Source of the DNA: Paulinella micropora
Taxonomy: Eukaryota > Cercozoa > Imbricatea > Euglyphida > Paulinellidae
NCBI GenBank assembly: GCA_019918135.1
Contig: WBZZ01005227.1
Span: 144,501 to 208,500, forward strand
Direction: 5' to 3'
Length of the DNA stretch: 64,000 nt
Part shown: piece by piece, positions 9,990 through 22,441 of the stretch
How positions within the stretch are numbered: the first letter of the stretch is position 1
Layout of the letters: every line of letters starts with the position of its first letter
Made by a program: the position numbers and the translations under genes
The notes under the pieces: generated by a model
What the model saw: only the letters and a program-made list of their open reading frames with translations
What the model was told of the DNA's origin: nothing
Databases searched by the model: none

Positions 9990-10980
9990 CACCGCCGCGC
10001 CTCTTTACGCCGAGGAAAGCGCCCGTCCATGCAAATAGCATCGGCGGTGTCTGCAACACACACTACACGCATTTTCGCCGGTGTCACTGGATGCTGCCAC
10101 GTCGCTTCGTGCCCTTCGGCGCCCGCCAGCACCCCCAGCGTCGCCAGAACCTGCCTCACGCACTACACACACTCTCCATCGCATCGCCAACGCCTCTACT
10201 CTCATGCCTTATGGACTTTCAGCTGCTCCTAACAATACACATCATGAGGTACGGGTGTCCCCGAGTGGAGCCAGATCGGACGGCGTGCCGCTGAAACTCC
10301 TTCCCCCACGTGGGTATAGAAGGCGCGAACCTAGCGGTACCTATAGGGTCTTACAGACAAGTATAGTAATCCCAGCCGAAGCTGCTCAGTTAGAAATGCA
10401 ACGGTGGAGGGTGTGACTGCATGGGGCAAGGCACGGCAACGCAGCAAGGCACTGGCAAGGCATTGGGACCGACTGAAGCCCCTCTCCAACGTGCGCTCAT
10501 CATGTGTTCCAGTTAGGCAACCCCGAAGAAGCGAAGATAGGGAGGAGACAAAACCCAGATAGGATGAAGATAGGATTAACATGAAGCCGAAATGGAGCCG
10601 AGTTGGAACAGGCCAACTCGGCCCCATCTCGGCTCAATGTGAATCCTATCTTCAACCCATCTCGGTACTGTTTCCTCCGAATGCTCACCACAACAAGATC
10701 ACCAAACCGGAACTGGAAGCCCCCAGGCATTTACTCGGCAGAAAATTCGGCGAAAATGGGCTAACCAGGAAACCAGACCCAAACCAACAGCCAAGAAAAA
10801 CGAGCCAACCAACAATCCAACAGACAACCCCACAACTGCCTGGCCGAACCCCTACCGAGTAAATGCCCAGTTGAGAATTGCGCATATCCCGGTGACCGCC
10901 CTCCCCAAGCGATCACCTTCGTGGGGAGAGGCCCAACCACCTCCTCTTCCCGTGGAGTGCCATCTTGTGCACCCCTCCAG
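9990..10980 (-). promoter_or_regulatory. LINE-alpha 5' UTR, copy A
   Basis: About 990 bp of non-coding leader, nearly identical in copies A, B and D. It has a ~90 nt imperfect inverted repeat at 10565-10654 (arms ~41 nt, loop ~8 nt). A smaller stem lies near 10891-10917, weakened in this copy by one change in an arm. The first ~60 bp from the 5' end are shared with NA-5. An internal promoter is expected for this type of element, but I cannot place a start site. Confidence 0.6.
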
Positions 10981-11011
10981 AATAATAATAATAATAATAA
11001 TAGTAATAATA

Positions 11012-11277
11012 GTGCTTCTCTGTCAATGGCTGATGCATTTCTGCACATGCGCCTCCATCGTCTCACCCGTGAGGGGAGTACGAAGAATTGACGATAAGCT
11101 CTAATGACACCCCCGCAAGGGCAGTTCCAACACTTCCAAACGGGCCGGTATGTTCAATGAAAATACTGGTCCAGACGGATCGGTATGTTCAATGAAAATA
11201 CTGGTGGCACCGACGGGAATCGAACTGGCGACAGGGCCCAGATGGTAGAACTTGACCACTGGGCTATCACGGTGTCC

Positions 11278-11278
<1 letters not shown>
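11012..11278 (-). mobile_element. SINE-1 copy L7, full length
   Basis: Two-module SINE-1 with the CCAGACGGATC spacer, lying directly beyond the 5' end of LINE-alpha copy A with only a ~30 bp TAA array between them. Confidence 0.88.
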
Positions 11279-11307
<29 letters not shown>

Positions 11308-11309
<2 letters not shown>

Positions 11310-11800
11310 ATATCCGAGGCGTACTGATGCAGCTAATGGCATATCCTCAACGGACATAAGCCTCCAATACCCTTGTTCGAGGTCCTCCGCCCCCCCGTGT
11401 CAGTCTCTCGCCCGATGATCGGGGCCACCGATGGAGCTCCTGAGGGCAAGACTGCACTAAGCCGAGGTTATTCCGCAGTCCCAGCAACCTCCTGCAAGAC
11501 GTCACCGAATGTGCAAGTGCATACACCAAGCGCGGTTGCTAGAGCTGCCTCGAAACCCCACCCATAACAATCTGGTGTCTGCTGGGTCCTGGGCTATCAA
11601 CCAGCATATGCGGAGTTTAAGATCTTTTACGCGCGCAACGACCCTCCTCCCCAGCATCTACCACCAAAGGGTTATGAGTTGGCGTCACAGTTTAACGCCT
11701 TGAGGCCATTGGGCTGGAACTCTGTTTAGCCAGTGTGACTATGTTTTTTCATCGGGATTTCCCTCAAATATGTCACAGTCAACACTCCAAGGCAGATATG
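11308..11800 (-). mobile_element. NA-3 copy 2, near full length
   Basis: NA-3 of ~490 bp. Its 5' side (high coordinates) includes the CAACACTCCAAGGCAGAT terminal block and runs directly into copy 3 with no TAA array between. Confidence 0.78.
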
Positions 11801-12283
11801 CTATATCTGAGGCGTACTGATGCAGCTAATGGCATATCCTCAACGGACATAAGCCTCCAATACCCTTGTTCGAGGTCCTCCACCCCCCCGTGTCAGTCTC
11901 TCGCCTGATGATCGGGGCCACCGATGGAGCTCCTGAGGGCAAGACTGCACTAAGCCGAGGTTATTCCGCAGTCCCAGCAACCTCTTGCAAGACGTCACCG
12001 AATGTGCAAGTGCATACACCAAGCGCGGTTGCTAGAGCTGCCTCGAAACCCCACCCATAACAATCTGGTGTCTGCTGGGTCCTGGGCTATCAACCAGCAT
12101 ATGCGGAGTTTAAGATCTTTTACGCGCGCAACGACCCTCCTCCCCAGCATCTACCACCAAAGGGTTATGAGTTGGCGTCACAGTTTAACGCCTTGAGGCC
12201 ATGGGGCTGGAACTCTGTTTAGCAAGTGTGACTAGGTTTTTTCATCGGGATTTCCCTCAAATATGTCACAGTCAACACTCCAA

Positions 12284-12284
<1 letters not shown>
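11801..12284 (-). mobile_element. NA-3 copy 3, near full length
   Basis: NA-3 of ~484 bp. It is head-to-tail with copy 2 and lacks a TAA spacer, which makes the pair the only tandem dimer of this family here. Its 5' side meets (TAA)n at 12285. Confidence 0.78.
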
Positions 12285-12327
<43 letters not shown>

Positions 12328-12528
12328 GTGCTTCTCTGTCAATGGCTGATGCAAATCTGCACATGCGCCTCCATCGTCTCACCCGTGAGGGGAGTACGAA
12401 GAATTGACGATAGGCTTTAATGACACCCCCGCAAGGGCAGTTCCAACACTTCCAGACGGACCGGTATGTTCAATGAAAATACTGGTGGCACCGACGGGAA
12501 TCGAACTGGCGACAGGGCCCAGATGGTA
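12328..12528 (-). mobile_element. SINE-1 copy L8, one-module, head-truncated
   Basis: One-module SINE-1 with the GCAAATC 3' variant. The 5' side ends within the tRNA-like head at AGATGGTA, where a TAA-like array begins. Confidence 0.84.
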
Positions 12529-12573
12529 ATAATAATAATAATAATGATAATAATAATAATAATAATAATAATA

Positions 12574-12670
12574 GGCTTATCAGTCAATTGGCCTTTGATC
12601 CTGTCGGACATGTGCCTATTGGTAGCACGGGGCCGTTCGGTGACGCGGCTCCGCTCCAAAGACTCGACTG
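12574..12670 (-). mobile_element. LINE-beta mini-copy 2
   Basis: The last ~97 bp of LINE-beta, carrying a variant of the shared motif in which three bases of the CCTCCATT side are missing on the plus strand (GTGCCTATTGG). It is truncated close to the 5' end of mini-copy 1. Confidence 0.72.
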
Positions 12671-12699
12671 AATAATAGTAATAATAATAATAATAATAT

Positions 12700-13338
12700 A
12701 TATTGATCTGTCATGGCTGAGCCCGAGGGCCATTCGCCTCCATCCCTCGACCCAACAGGGACTACAGTGAGTATGTTGGGGAGGGAAGAGTGACTCTAAC
12801 CATCCTGCATAGAATGCCCCAAAAGGAAGTCCCTACTACCCGCACAGTGTCGGGTACCTTGCAGGAAATCAACTACAAATGATTGATCTTCCCCGCGTGA
12901 GAGCTCCACGAGACTGGGTAGGTCCCGCATGGAGGTACTCACAGGGGTAGCAGACATTTCATGCGGTCTGCCAGCGCATGAGGACGTCTGCCAGCGCATG
13001 AGGACGTTTTGTGGTAAGTATCTGGGACGCCTCGAAACCCGTCACCACCCCTAGATCGCGGAATGTAAATACCCCTTTGATCCCACGTGGTGTATGTCTT
13101 ATAAAAAACAACACAACGACATGGCCTCGGCAACACAACAACATAGCCTCGGAACCCACATCGACATAGCCTCGGAACCCACACAACAACAGAGCCTCGG
13201 AACCAACACAACAACATAGCCTCGGAACCAACACAACAACATAGCCTCGGAGCCAACACAACGACATAGCCTCGAAACCAGTGGGAAGAGGCCCAACCAC
13301 CTCCTCTTCCCGTGGGGTGCCATACTGTGCACCCCTCC

Positions 13339-13339
<1 letters not shown>
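12700..13339 (-). mobile_element. NA-5 copy 1
   Basis: A ~640 bp non-autonomous element. Its 5' ~60 bp (13280-13339) match the 5' end of LINE-alpha with a few differences: TGGAGGGGTGCACA, the GGGAAGAGGAGGTGG block, and TTGGGCCTCT. The 3' end has ATGGAGGCGAATGGCC and CAGCCATGACAGATC, resembling SINE-1 and LINE 3' ends, before a TATT tail. A ~25 bp minisatellite built on ACACAACAACATAGCCTCGG occupies 13115-13280 in about seven units. A 20 bp block is duplicated near 12965-13005. It looks like a LINE-derived element keeping the leader and the 3' signal. Confidence 0.75.
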
Positions 13340-13389
<50 letters not shown>

Positions 13390-13390
13390 T

Positions 13391-13443
13391 AGGCTTCCTC
13401 AGACTATAGCATCAGATCCAGATCCTGGACATGTGCCTCCATT
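13391..13443 (-). mobile_element. LINE-alpha micro-copy 1 (53 bp)
   Basis: Only the last 53 bp of LINE-alpha. It begins exactly at the ATGGAGGCACATGTCC motif and has TAA arrays on both sides. See also 56331-56382 and 56777-56827. Confidence 0.85.
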
Positions 13444-13470
13444 AATAATAATAATATAATAATAATAATA

Positions 13471-13779
13471 CTATATCTGAGGCGTACTGATGCAGCTAAT
13501 GGCATATCCTCAACGGACATAAGCCTCCAATACCCTTGTTCGAGGTCCTCCACCCCCCCGTGTCAGTCTCTCGCCTGATGATCGGGGCCACCGATGGAGC
13601 TCCTGAGGGCAAGACTGCACTAAGCCGAGGTTATTCCGCAGTCCCAGCAACCTCTTGCAAGACGTCACCGAATGTGCAAGTGCATACACCAAGCGCGGTT
13701 GCTAGAGCTGCCTCGAAACCCCACCCATAACAATCTGGTGTCTGCTGGGTCATGGGCTATCAACCAGCATATGCGGAGT

Positions 13780-13780
<1 letters not shown>
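13471..13780 (-). mobile_element. NA-3 copy 4, truncated (310 bp)
   Basis: The 3' 310 bp of NA-3, truncated at a GCGGAGTT position on the plus strand. It shares a GGTCATGGGC variant with copy 5. Confidence 0.78.
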
Positions 13781-13819
<39 letters not shown>

Positions 13820-13821
<2 letters not shown>

Positions 13822-14128
13822 ATATCTGAGGCGTACTGATGCAGCTAATGGCATATCCTCAACAGACATAAGCCTCCAATACCCTTGTTCGAGGTCCTCC
13901 ACCCCCCCGTGTCAGTCTCTCGCCTGATGATCGGGGCCACCGATGGAGCTCCTGAGGGCAAGACTGCACTAAGCCGAGGTTATTCCGCAGTCCCAGCAAC
14001 CTCTTGCAAGACGTCACCGAATGTGCAAGTGCATACACCAAGCGCGGTTGCTAGAGCTGCCTCGAAACCCCACCCATAACAATCTGGTGTCTGCTGGGTC
14101 ATGGGCTATCAACCAGCATATGCGGAGT

Positions 14129-14129
<1 letters not shown>
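13820..14129 (-). mobile_element. NA-3 copy 5, truncated (310 bp)
   Basis: Truncated at the same base as copy 4 with the same GGTCATGGGC variant. Copies 4 and 5 with their TAA arrays therefore look like a tandem duplication rather than two insertions. Copy 5 also shares the CAACAGACA variant with copy 6. Confidence 0.78.
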
Positions 14130-14183
<54 letters not shown>

Positions 14184-14185
<2 letters not shown>

Positions 14186-14666
14186 ATATCTGAGGCGTAC
14201 TGATGCAGCTAATGGCATATCCTCAACAGACATAAGCCTCCAATACCCTTGTTCGAGGTCCTCCACCCCCCCGTGTCAGTCTCTCGCCTGATGATCGGGG
14301 CCACCGATGGAGCTCCTGAGGGCAAGACTGCACTAAGCCGAGGTTATTCCGCAGTCCCAGCAACCTCTTGCAAGACGTCACCGAATGTGCAAGTGCATAC
14401 ACCAAGCGCGGTTGCTAGAGCTGCCTCGAAACCCCACCCATAACAATCTGGTGTCTGCTGGGTCCTGGGCTATCAACCAGCATATGCGGAGTTTAAGATC
14501 TTTTACGCGCGCAACGACCCTCCTCCCCAGCATCTACCACCAAAGGGTTATGAGTTGGCGTCACAGTTTAACGCCTTGAGGCCATGGGGCTGGAACTCTG
14601 TTTAGCAAGTGTGACTAGGTTTTTTCATCGGGATTTCCCTCAAATATGTCACAGTCAACACTCCAA

Positions 14667-14667
<1 letters not shown>
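14184..14667 (-). mobile_element. NA-3 copy 6, near full length
   Basis: NA-3 of ~484 bp ending at CACTCCAAG on its 5' side and carrying the CAACAGACA variant shared with copy 5. Confidence 0.78.
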
Positions 14668-14704
<37 letters not shown>

Positions 14705-14970
14705 GTGCTTCTCTGTCAATGGCTGATGCATTTCTGCACATGCGCCTCCATCGTCTCACCCGTGAGGGGAGTACGAAGAATTGACGATAAGCTCTAATGA
14801 CACCCCGCAAGGGCAGTTCCAACACTTCCAGACGGGCCGGTATGTTCAATGAAAATACTGGTCCAGAAATAGACCGGTATGTTCAATGAAAATACTGGTG
14901 GCACCGACGGGAATCGAACTGGCGACAGGGCCCAGATGGTAGAACTTGACCACTGGGCTATCACGGTGTC
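14705..14970 (-). mobile_element. SINE-1 copy L9, full length
   Basis: Two-module SINE-1 with the CCAGAAATAGACC spacer. One C is missing from the CACCCCCGC block of the body. Confidence 0.87.
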
Positions 14971-15025
<55 letters not shown>

Positions 15026-15027
<2 letters not shown>

Positions 15028-15515
15028 ATATCTGAGGCGTACTGATGCAGCTTATGGCATATCCTCAACGGACATAAGCCTCCAATACCCTTGTTCGAGG
15101 TCCTCCACCCCCCCGTGTCAGTCTCTCGCCTGATGATCGGGGCCACCGATGGAGCTCCTGAGGGCAAGACTGCACTAAGCCGAGGTTATTCCGCAGTCCC
15201 AGCAACCTCTTGCAAGACGTCACCGAATGTGCAAGTGCATACACCAAGCGCGGTTGCTAGAGCTGCCTCGAAACCCCACCCATAACAATCTGGTGTCTGC
15301 TGGGTCCTGGGCTATCAACCAGCATATGCGGAGTTTAAGATCTTTTACGCGCGCAACGACCCTCCTCCCCAGCATCTACCACCAAAGGGTTGTGAGTTGG
15401 CGTCACAGTTTAACGCCTTGAGGCCATTGGGCTGGAACTCTGTTTAGCAAGTGTGACTAGGTTTTTTCATCGGGATTTCCCTCAAATATGTCACAGTCAA
15501 CACTTCAAGGCAGAT

Positions 15516-15516
<1 letters not shown>
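15026..15516 (-). mobile_element. NA-3 copy 7, near full length
   Basis: NA-3 of ~490 bp that includes the terminal AAGGCAGATT on its 5' side, so this end is probably the true 5' end of the family. Confidence 0.78.
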
Positions 15517-15549
<33 letters not shown>

Positions 15550-15550
<1 letters not shown>

Positions 15551-16479
15551 TAGGGGCTGCGCCAACACCTGAAAGGATGGTTTACCGGTGCGCTTCGCGC
15601 GCCAAACCCCGCCAGCCCCACTTCTCATCACTTTTTGGAGGGCCCCCCGCCCCCCGCCCCCCCCCCCCCCCGTCCCGCCCCCTTTCCCTTCGACAGGGTA
15701 CGTTGAATTGCCCGAGGTGCCGCAAAGGGCACCTGGTGGCAAAAAACCTCAATTTTAGGTTGGGTGCCACCCGCGACCAGAACAGGTACGTATAATCGCA
15801 GGGCTCCCCCGGACCCCCCCTTTCCCTTCGACAGGTACGTTGAATTGCCGGAGGTGCCGCAAAGGGCGCCTGGTGGCAAAAAAACCTCAATTTTCAGGTG
15901 TGGGTGCCACCCGCGACCAGAACGGGTACGTAAAATCACAGGGCTGGGGTTCCCGGGGGAAGGTCCCCCGGAGCCCCCCTGCCCCGTCGACAGGGTACGT
16001 TTCATCGCCGGAGGCACCGGCGAGTACTGCCACAAAAAAAAAGGATTTTTGGCATTCAGGACACTCCACAACGCAAATATTTGCGTGAATTCCAAGAAAA
16101 TTATATCCGCATCAAGATCGAGTCTGGGGCTAGCCACCCTGCCAATATGAGCTCCGAACTCCTCCTGGTTCCCACAAACCATGATTTATTCCGATGGGGG
16201 GTGCAAAAAAAGGCCAAAAAAGCAAGGAAGTTTGGCATTCAGGACACTCCCCTAACGCAAATATTTGCGTGAATTCCAAAAAAATCATATCATCATCAAG
16301 ATCGAGTCTGGGGCTAACCACCCTGCAAATATATGAGCTCCCAACTCATCGTTCCGACAAACCATGATTTATAGGGACAGGGGTACGGAGATGGTGGGGG
16401 GGTGGGTGGGGGGGGTACACAATTTTCATTTTCCCCCTCCCCCCAAAACCCCCACCCCCTTGACCAACACCTTTCAGGG

Positions 16480-16480
<1 letters not shown>
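15550..16480 (-). mobile_element. CMP-4 copy 1 (GC-rich composite element)
   Basis: CMP-4 begins on the plus strand with GCCAACACCTGAAAGGATGG and ends CCAACACCTTTCAGGGA, giving a short inverted CCTGAAAGG/CCTTTCAGG near its ends. Inside are GC-rich tandem units built around GACAGGGTACGTT and GGTTCCCGGGGG, then AT-richer units of ~170-185 bp. Each of the latter carries the perfect 16 bp palindrome ACGCAAATATTTGCGT; here two, at 16071-16086 and 16255-16270. No coding frame is shared between copies. It is flanked by TAA arrays like its neighbours. How it moves is not clear, and minus orientation is assumed from context. Confidence 0.65.
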
Positions 16481-16526
<46 letters not shown>

Positions 16527-16602
16527 CATCATCATCATAATCATAATCATAATCATAATCATAATCATAATCATAATCATAATCATAGTAATAATAATAA
16601 TA
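16481..16602. repeat. (TAA)n/(TCATAA)n microsatellite
   Basis: A TAA array at 16481-16524 passes into CATCAT and then (TCATAA)n up to about 16586, then TAATAA to 16602. It joins CMP-4 copy 1 to SINE-1 L10. Confidence 0.9.
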
Positions 16603-16834
16603 GTGCTTCTCCGTCAATGGCTGATGCAAATCTGCACATGCGCCTCCATCGTCTCACCCGTGAGGGGAGTACGAAGAATTGACGATAAGCTCTAATGACA
16701 CCCCCGCAAGGGCAGTTCCAACACTTCCAGACGGACCGGTATGTTCAATGAAAATACTGGTGGCACCGACGGGAATCGAACTGGCGACAGGGCCCAGATG
16801 GTAGAACTTGACCACTGGGCTATCACGGTGTCCA
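16603..16834 (-). mobile_element. SINE-1 copy L10, full length (one module)
   Basis: A 232 bp full-length SINE-1 of the one-module form with the GCAAATC 3' variant and an intact head. Confidence 0.87.
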
Positions 16835-18439
<1,605 letters not shown>

Positions 18440-18447
18440 CAATAATA

Positions 18448-19550
18448 CTAGGCCAACACCTGAAAGGATGGTTTACCGGTGCGCGAAGCGCACCAAACCC
18501 CGCCAGCCCCCACTTCTTATCACTTTTTGGAGGGCCCCCCGAACCTCTCCCCCCCCCCCCCACCCCCCTCCCGCCCCCTTTCCCTTCGACAGGGTACGTT
18601 GAATTGCCGGAGGTGCCGCAAAGGGCGCCTGGTTGCAAAACACCTCAATTTTTAGGTGGGTGCCACCCGCGACCAGAACGGGTACGCACAATCGCAGGGC
18701 TCCCCCGGACCCCCCCTTTCCCTTCGACAGGGTACGTTGAATCGCCGGAGGTGCCGCAAAGGGCTCCTGGTGGCAAAAAGCCTCAATTTTCAGGTGTATG
18801 TGCCACCCGCGACCAGAACGGGTACGTAAAATCACAGGGCTTGGGTTCCCGGGGGGAGGGCCCCCCGGATTCCCCCTGCCCCGTCGACAGCGTATGTTCA
18901 ATCGCCGGAGGCACGGCAAGTGCTGCCCAAAAAAAAAAGAAATTTTGGCATTCAAGACACTCCCTAACGCCAATATTTGCGTGAATTCCAAAAAAATTAT
19001 ACCAGCATCAAGATCGAGTCTGGGGCTAGCCACCCTGCCAATATGAGCTCCCAACTCTTCCTGGTTCCACAAACCATGATTTATTCCGATGGGAGAGCAG
19101 AAAATAGGCCAAAAAAAACAAGGAAATTTGGCATTCAGGACAATCCCCTAACGCAAATATTTGCGTGAATTCCAAAAAACTACATCAGCATCAACATCGA
19201 GTCTGGGGCTAGCCACCCTGCCAATATGAGCTCCCAAATCTTCCTGGTTCACACAAACCACGATTTATTCCGATTGGGGTGAGAAAAAAAGAAGGAAATT
19301 TGGCATTCAGGACACTGCCCTAACGCAAATATTTGCGTGAATTCCCAAAAAATCATATCAGCATCAAGATCGAGTCTGGGGCTAGCCACCCTGCAAATAT
19401 GAGCTCCGAACTCCTCGTTCCGACAAACCATGATTTATTCCGACAGGGGTGCGGAAATGGTGGGTGGGTGGGGGTGGGGGTGGGCCACACAATTTTCATT
19501 TTCCCCCTCCCCCCCAAACTCCCCACCCCCTTGATCAACACCTTTCAAGG
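18448..19550 (-). mobile_element. CMP-4 copy 3
   Basis: About 1.1 kb with the same ends as the other copies (GCCAACACCTGAAAGG and CAACACCTTTCAAGG). Palindrome units lie at 18967 (variant), 19151 and 19323. It is joined to copy 2 through the short ACAATAATA spacer rather than a long TAA array. Confidence 0.65.
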
Positions 19551-19634
<84 letters not shown>

Positions 19635-19808
19635 GTGTATCTCCTGCCAATTGCTAAGCCAAAAGGCCATGTGCATCCAGTCCTCCATTCCATAAGGAAA
19701 GTCTCCACACCAATCGGTGGAATAAAGGAAGTGACGGCATAGAACATTACTCTAGGAGCTTTATACCAATCAGCCCATGGAAAGGACCGATGGCCTATGT
19801 ACTCCCTA
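19635..19808 (-). mobile_element. SINE-2 copy L2
   Basis: A full-length ~174 bp SINE-2 between TAA arrays of ~84 bp (19551-19634) and ~40 bp. Confidence 0.78.
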
Positions 19809-19848
<40 letters not shown>

Positions 19849-20116
19849 GTGCTTCTCTGTCAATGGCTGATGCATTTCTGCACATGCGCCTCCATCGTCT
19901 CACCCGTGAGGGGAGTACGAAGAATTGACGATAAGCTCTAATGACACCCCCGCAAGGGCAGCTCCAACACTTCCAGACGGGCCGGTATGTTCAATGAAAA
20001 TACTGGTCCAGAAATAGGCCGGTATGTTCAATGAAAATACTGGTGGCACCGACGGGAATCGAACTGGCGACAGGGCCCAGATGGTAGAACTTGACCACTG
20101 GGCTATCACGGTGTCC

Positions 20117-20117
<1 letters not shown>
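19849..20117 (-). mobile_element. SINE-1 copy L11, full length
   Basis: Two-module SINE-1 with the CCAGAAATAGGCC spacer variant and TAA arrays on both sides. Confidence 0.87.
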
Positions 20118-20153
<36 letters not shown>

Positions 20154-20340
20154 GTGCTTCTCTGTCAATGGCTGATGCATTTCTGCACATGCGCCTCCAT
20201 CGTCAGACTCTCACCCGTGAGGGGAGTACGAAGAATTGACGATAAGCTCTAATGACACCCCCGCAAGGGCAGTTCCAACACTTCCAGACGGGCCGGTATG
20301 TTCAATGAAAATACTGGTCCAGAAATAGACCGGTATGTTC

Positions 20341-20342
<2 letters not shown>
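20154..20342 (-). mobile_element. SINE-1 copy L12, head-truncated
   Basis: SINE-1 lacking the head; it stops in the distal ~30 bp module. It carries a private 6 bp insertion in the CATCGTCTCACCC block. Confidence 0.84.
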
Positions 20343-20389
<47 letters not shown>

Positions 20390-20607
20390 GAGTTATTATT
20401 CCAGCTCGCTCTCTTCGTGTATACTTGTCTAAATAGCTTTCCCGCTCCTTCCACACACTAGAAAGAGCGGGAAACTTAATTACAACATCAGTGTCAAAGT
20501 ATATAAACAAAATCAACCGAAGAAAATTTGTTAACTTAATTTTTTCTACGTTTTCTCTATGTCAACATTGTTTTGGCTGTCTTCATGCTCTTGTTTTCTG
20601 CAATAAA
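20390..20607. other. Unassigned AT-rich spacer
   Basis: Sequence after the TAA array of SINE-1 L12. It contains an inverted pair CCCGCTC / GAGCGGG around 20441-20471 and no convincing frame. It matches none of the element families in this window. Confidence 0.4.
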
Positions 20608-20800
20608 TGGTCATTCATGTATGTATGTATGTAATATGTATGTATGTATGCAAGTATGTATGTATGTATGTATGTATGTATTTATGTATGCATATCCGTA
20701 TGTATATTTTCTTTTCTCCCTTTCTCTCTCTCTCTCTCTCCCTCTCTCTCTCCCTTTCTTTTTCTCTCTCCCTTTCTTTCTCTCTCTCTCCCTTTCTTTC

Positions 20801-20831
<31 letters not shown>

Positions 20832-20930
20832 TTCTTTCTCTTTGTTTTTTTTTCCTTCAAATCTACCTACGTTGTCGTTGTTGCCGTTGCTGTCGTTGTT
20901 GTCGTTGTTGTTGCAGTTGTTTTTGTCGAA
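20608..20930. repeat. (ATGT)n, (CT)n and GTT-rich simple repeats
   Basis: (ATGT)n at 20612-20705, then (CT)n/(CCCTTT)n at 20715-20852, then a GTTGTCGTTGTT-type run at about 20872-20925. The apparent 80-130 residue frames here come from these repeats. Confidence 0.92.
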
Positions 20931-21164
20931 TTGATGACGGTGATTTATTGGTGTTGTTTGCCTTTTAGAAGCAAGAAAAACAATATAAGATGTGAATAAC
21001 TATCATATCTTTTGTGTAGTTTGGAGCTTGTTTTGAGTCTTTTCTTGCCACGTGGCGTGGGAGCAACGTCAAATGAGCCTCGCGACTGCGAGGAGAGAGC
21101 GCCAGTGTCTATTGCTTGGCTTTCAGGATCCGGCAAGGCAGGTAGATGTGGATTATTTGCTGCT

Positions 21165-21383
<219 letters not shown>

Positions 21384-21651
21384 GTGCTTCTCTGTCAATG
21401 GCTGATGCATTTCTGCACATGCGCCTCCATCGTCTCACCCGTGAGGGGAGTACGAAGAATTGACGATAAGCTCTAATGACACCCCCGCAAGGGCAGTTCC
21501 AACACTTCCAGACGGGCCGGTATGTTCAATGAAAATACTGGTCCAGAAATAGACCGGTATGTTCAATGAAAATACTGGTGGCACCGACGGGAATCGAACT
21601 GGCGACAGGGCCCAGATGGTAGAACTTGACCACTGGGCTATCACGGTGTCC

Positions 21652-21652
<1 letters not shown>
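21384..21652 (-). mobile_element. SINE-1 copy L13, full length
   Basis: A 269 bp two-module copy with the CCAGAAATAGACC spacer and a complete tRNA-like head. Confidence 0.88.
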
Positions 21653-21693
<41 letters not shown>

Positions 21694-21707
21694 TGTATGT
21701 ATGTATG

Positions 21708-21878
21708 TATCGTCTGCCAATTGCTGAGCCAAAAGGCCATGTGCATCCAGTCCTCCATTCCATAAGGAAAGTCTCCACACCAATCGGTGGAATAAAGGAA
21801 GTGACGGCATAGAACATTACTCTAGGAGCTTTATACCAATCAGCCCATGGAAAGGGACCGATGGCCTATGTACTCCCT
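21708..21878 (-). mobile_element. SINE-2 copy L3
   Basis: SINE-2 whose 3' end reads CAGACGATACATACATACAT before the TATT tail, a variant also found in copy L5. Confidence 0.77.
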
Positions 21879-21879
21879 A

Positions 21880-21937
<58 letters not shown>

Positions 21938-22390
21938 TTGTATTGTATTGATCTGTCATGGCTGAGTCCAAGGACCCAGCGCCTCCATCCCTCGACCCAA
22001 CAGTCACACAGTGAATGTTGGGGAGGGAAGAGTGACTCTACCATCCCTGAATAGCTAGCCGCCCGGCGTGTCGGGTACCTTGCAGGGAATCAATTGCAAA
22101 TGATTGATGTTCCCTATGAGAGAGTTCCACAAGACTGGGTATAAGTCGAATGGAGGTACTCAAGGGGGGTAGCAGACATTTCATGCGGTCTGCCAGCGCA
22201 TGAGGACGTTTTGCGGTAAGTGTCTGGAACGCCTCGAAACCCGTCATCACCCCTAGATCTCGGAATGTATATACCCCTTTGACCCCACGTGGTGTATGTC
22301 TTATAAAACAACACAACATAGCCTCGGAACCAGTGGGAAGAGGCCCAACCACCTCCTCTTCCCGTGGGGTGCCATACTGTGCACCCCTCC

Positions 22391-22391
<1 letters not shown>
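21938..22391 (-). mobile_element. NA-5 copy 2
   Basis: About 454 bp. It has the same LINE-alpha-like 5' block (22330-22391) as copy 1 but only one unit of the ~25 bp minisatellite. The 3' end has GGATGGAGGCGCTGGGTCC and CTCAGCCATGACAGATC before the tail. Confidence 0.73.

Positions 22392-22441
<50 letters not shown>

Larger units (their letters stand above)
4871..10980 (-). mobile_element. LINE-alpha copy A, full length
   Basis: A 6.1 kb APE-type non-LTR retrotransposon on the minus strand. The 5' end at 10980 starts CTGGAGGGGTGCAC, and a ~990 bp 5' UTR leads to a single ~1701-codon ORF. The stop lies only ~13 bp before the 3' end, so the shared 3' motif overlaps the last codons. The (TAA)n tail is at 4820-4870. 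The element is flanked by SINE-1 L7 upstream and SINE-2 L1 downstream, both in the same orientation. Target duplications cannot be seen because both flanks are TAA repeats. It is the best left-arm candidate for an active element. Confidence 0.92.

Noticed and set aside
3474-15421. Conserved ~60-64 residue proteins repeated in every NA-3 copy
   Set aside because: Frames lie on both strands of the same repeat and are conserved because the copies are recent. The one ending VLEAYVR may be a relic of a LINE C terminus but is too short and context-free to call a gene.
20573-20999. Frames of 80-131 residues on both strands
   Set aside because: Low-complexity translations of (ATGT)n, (CT)n and GTT repeats.
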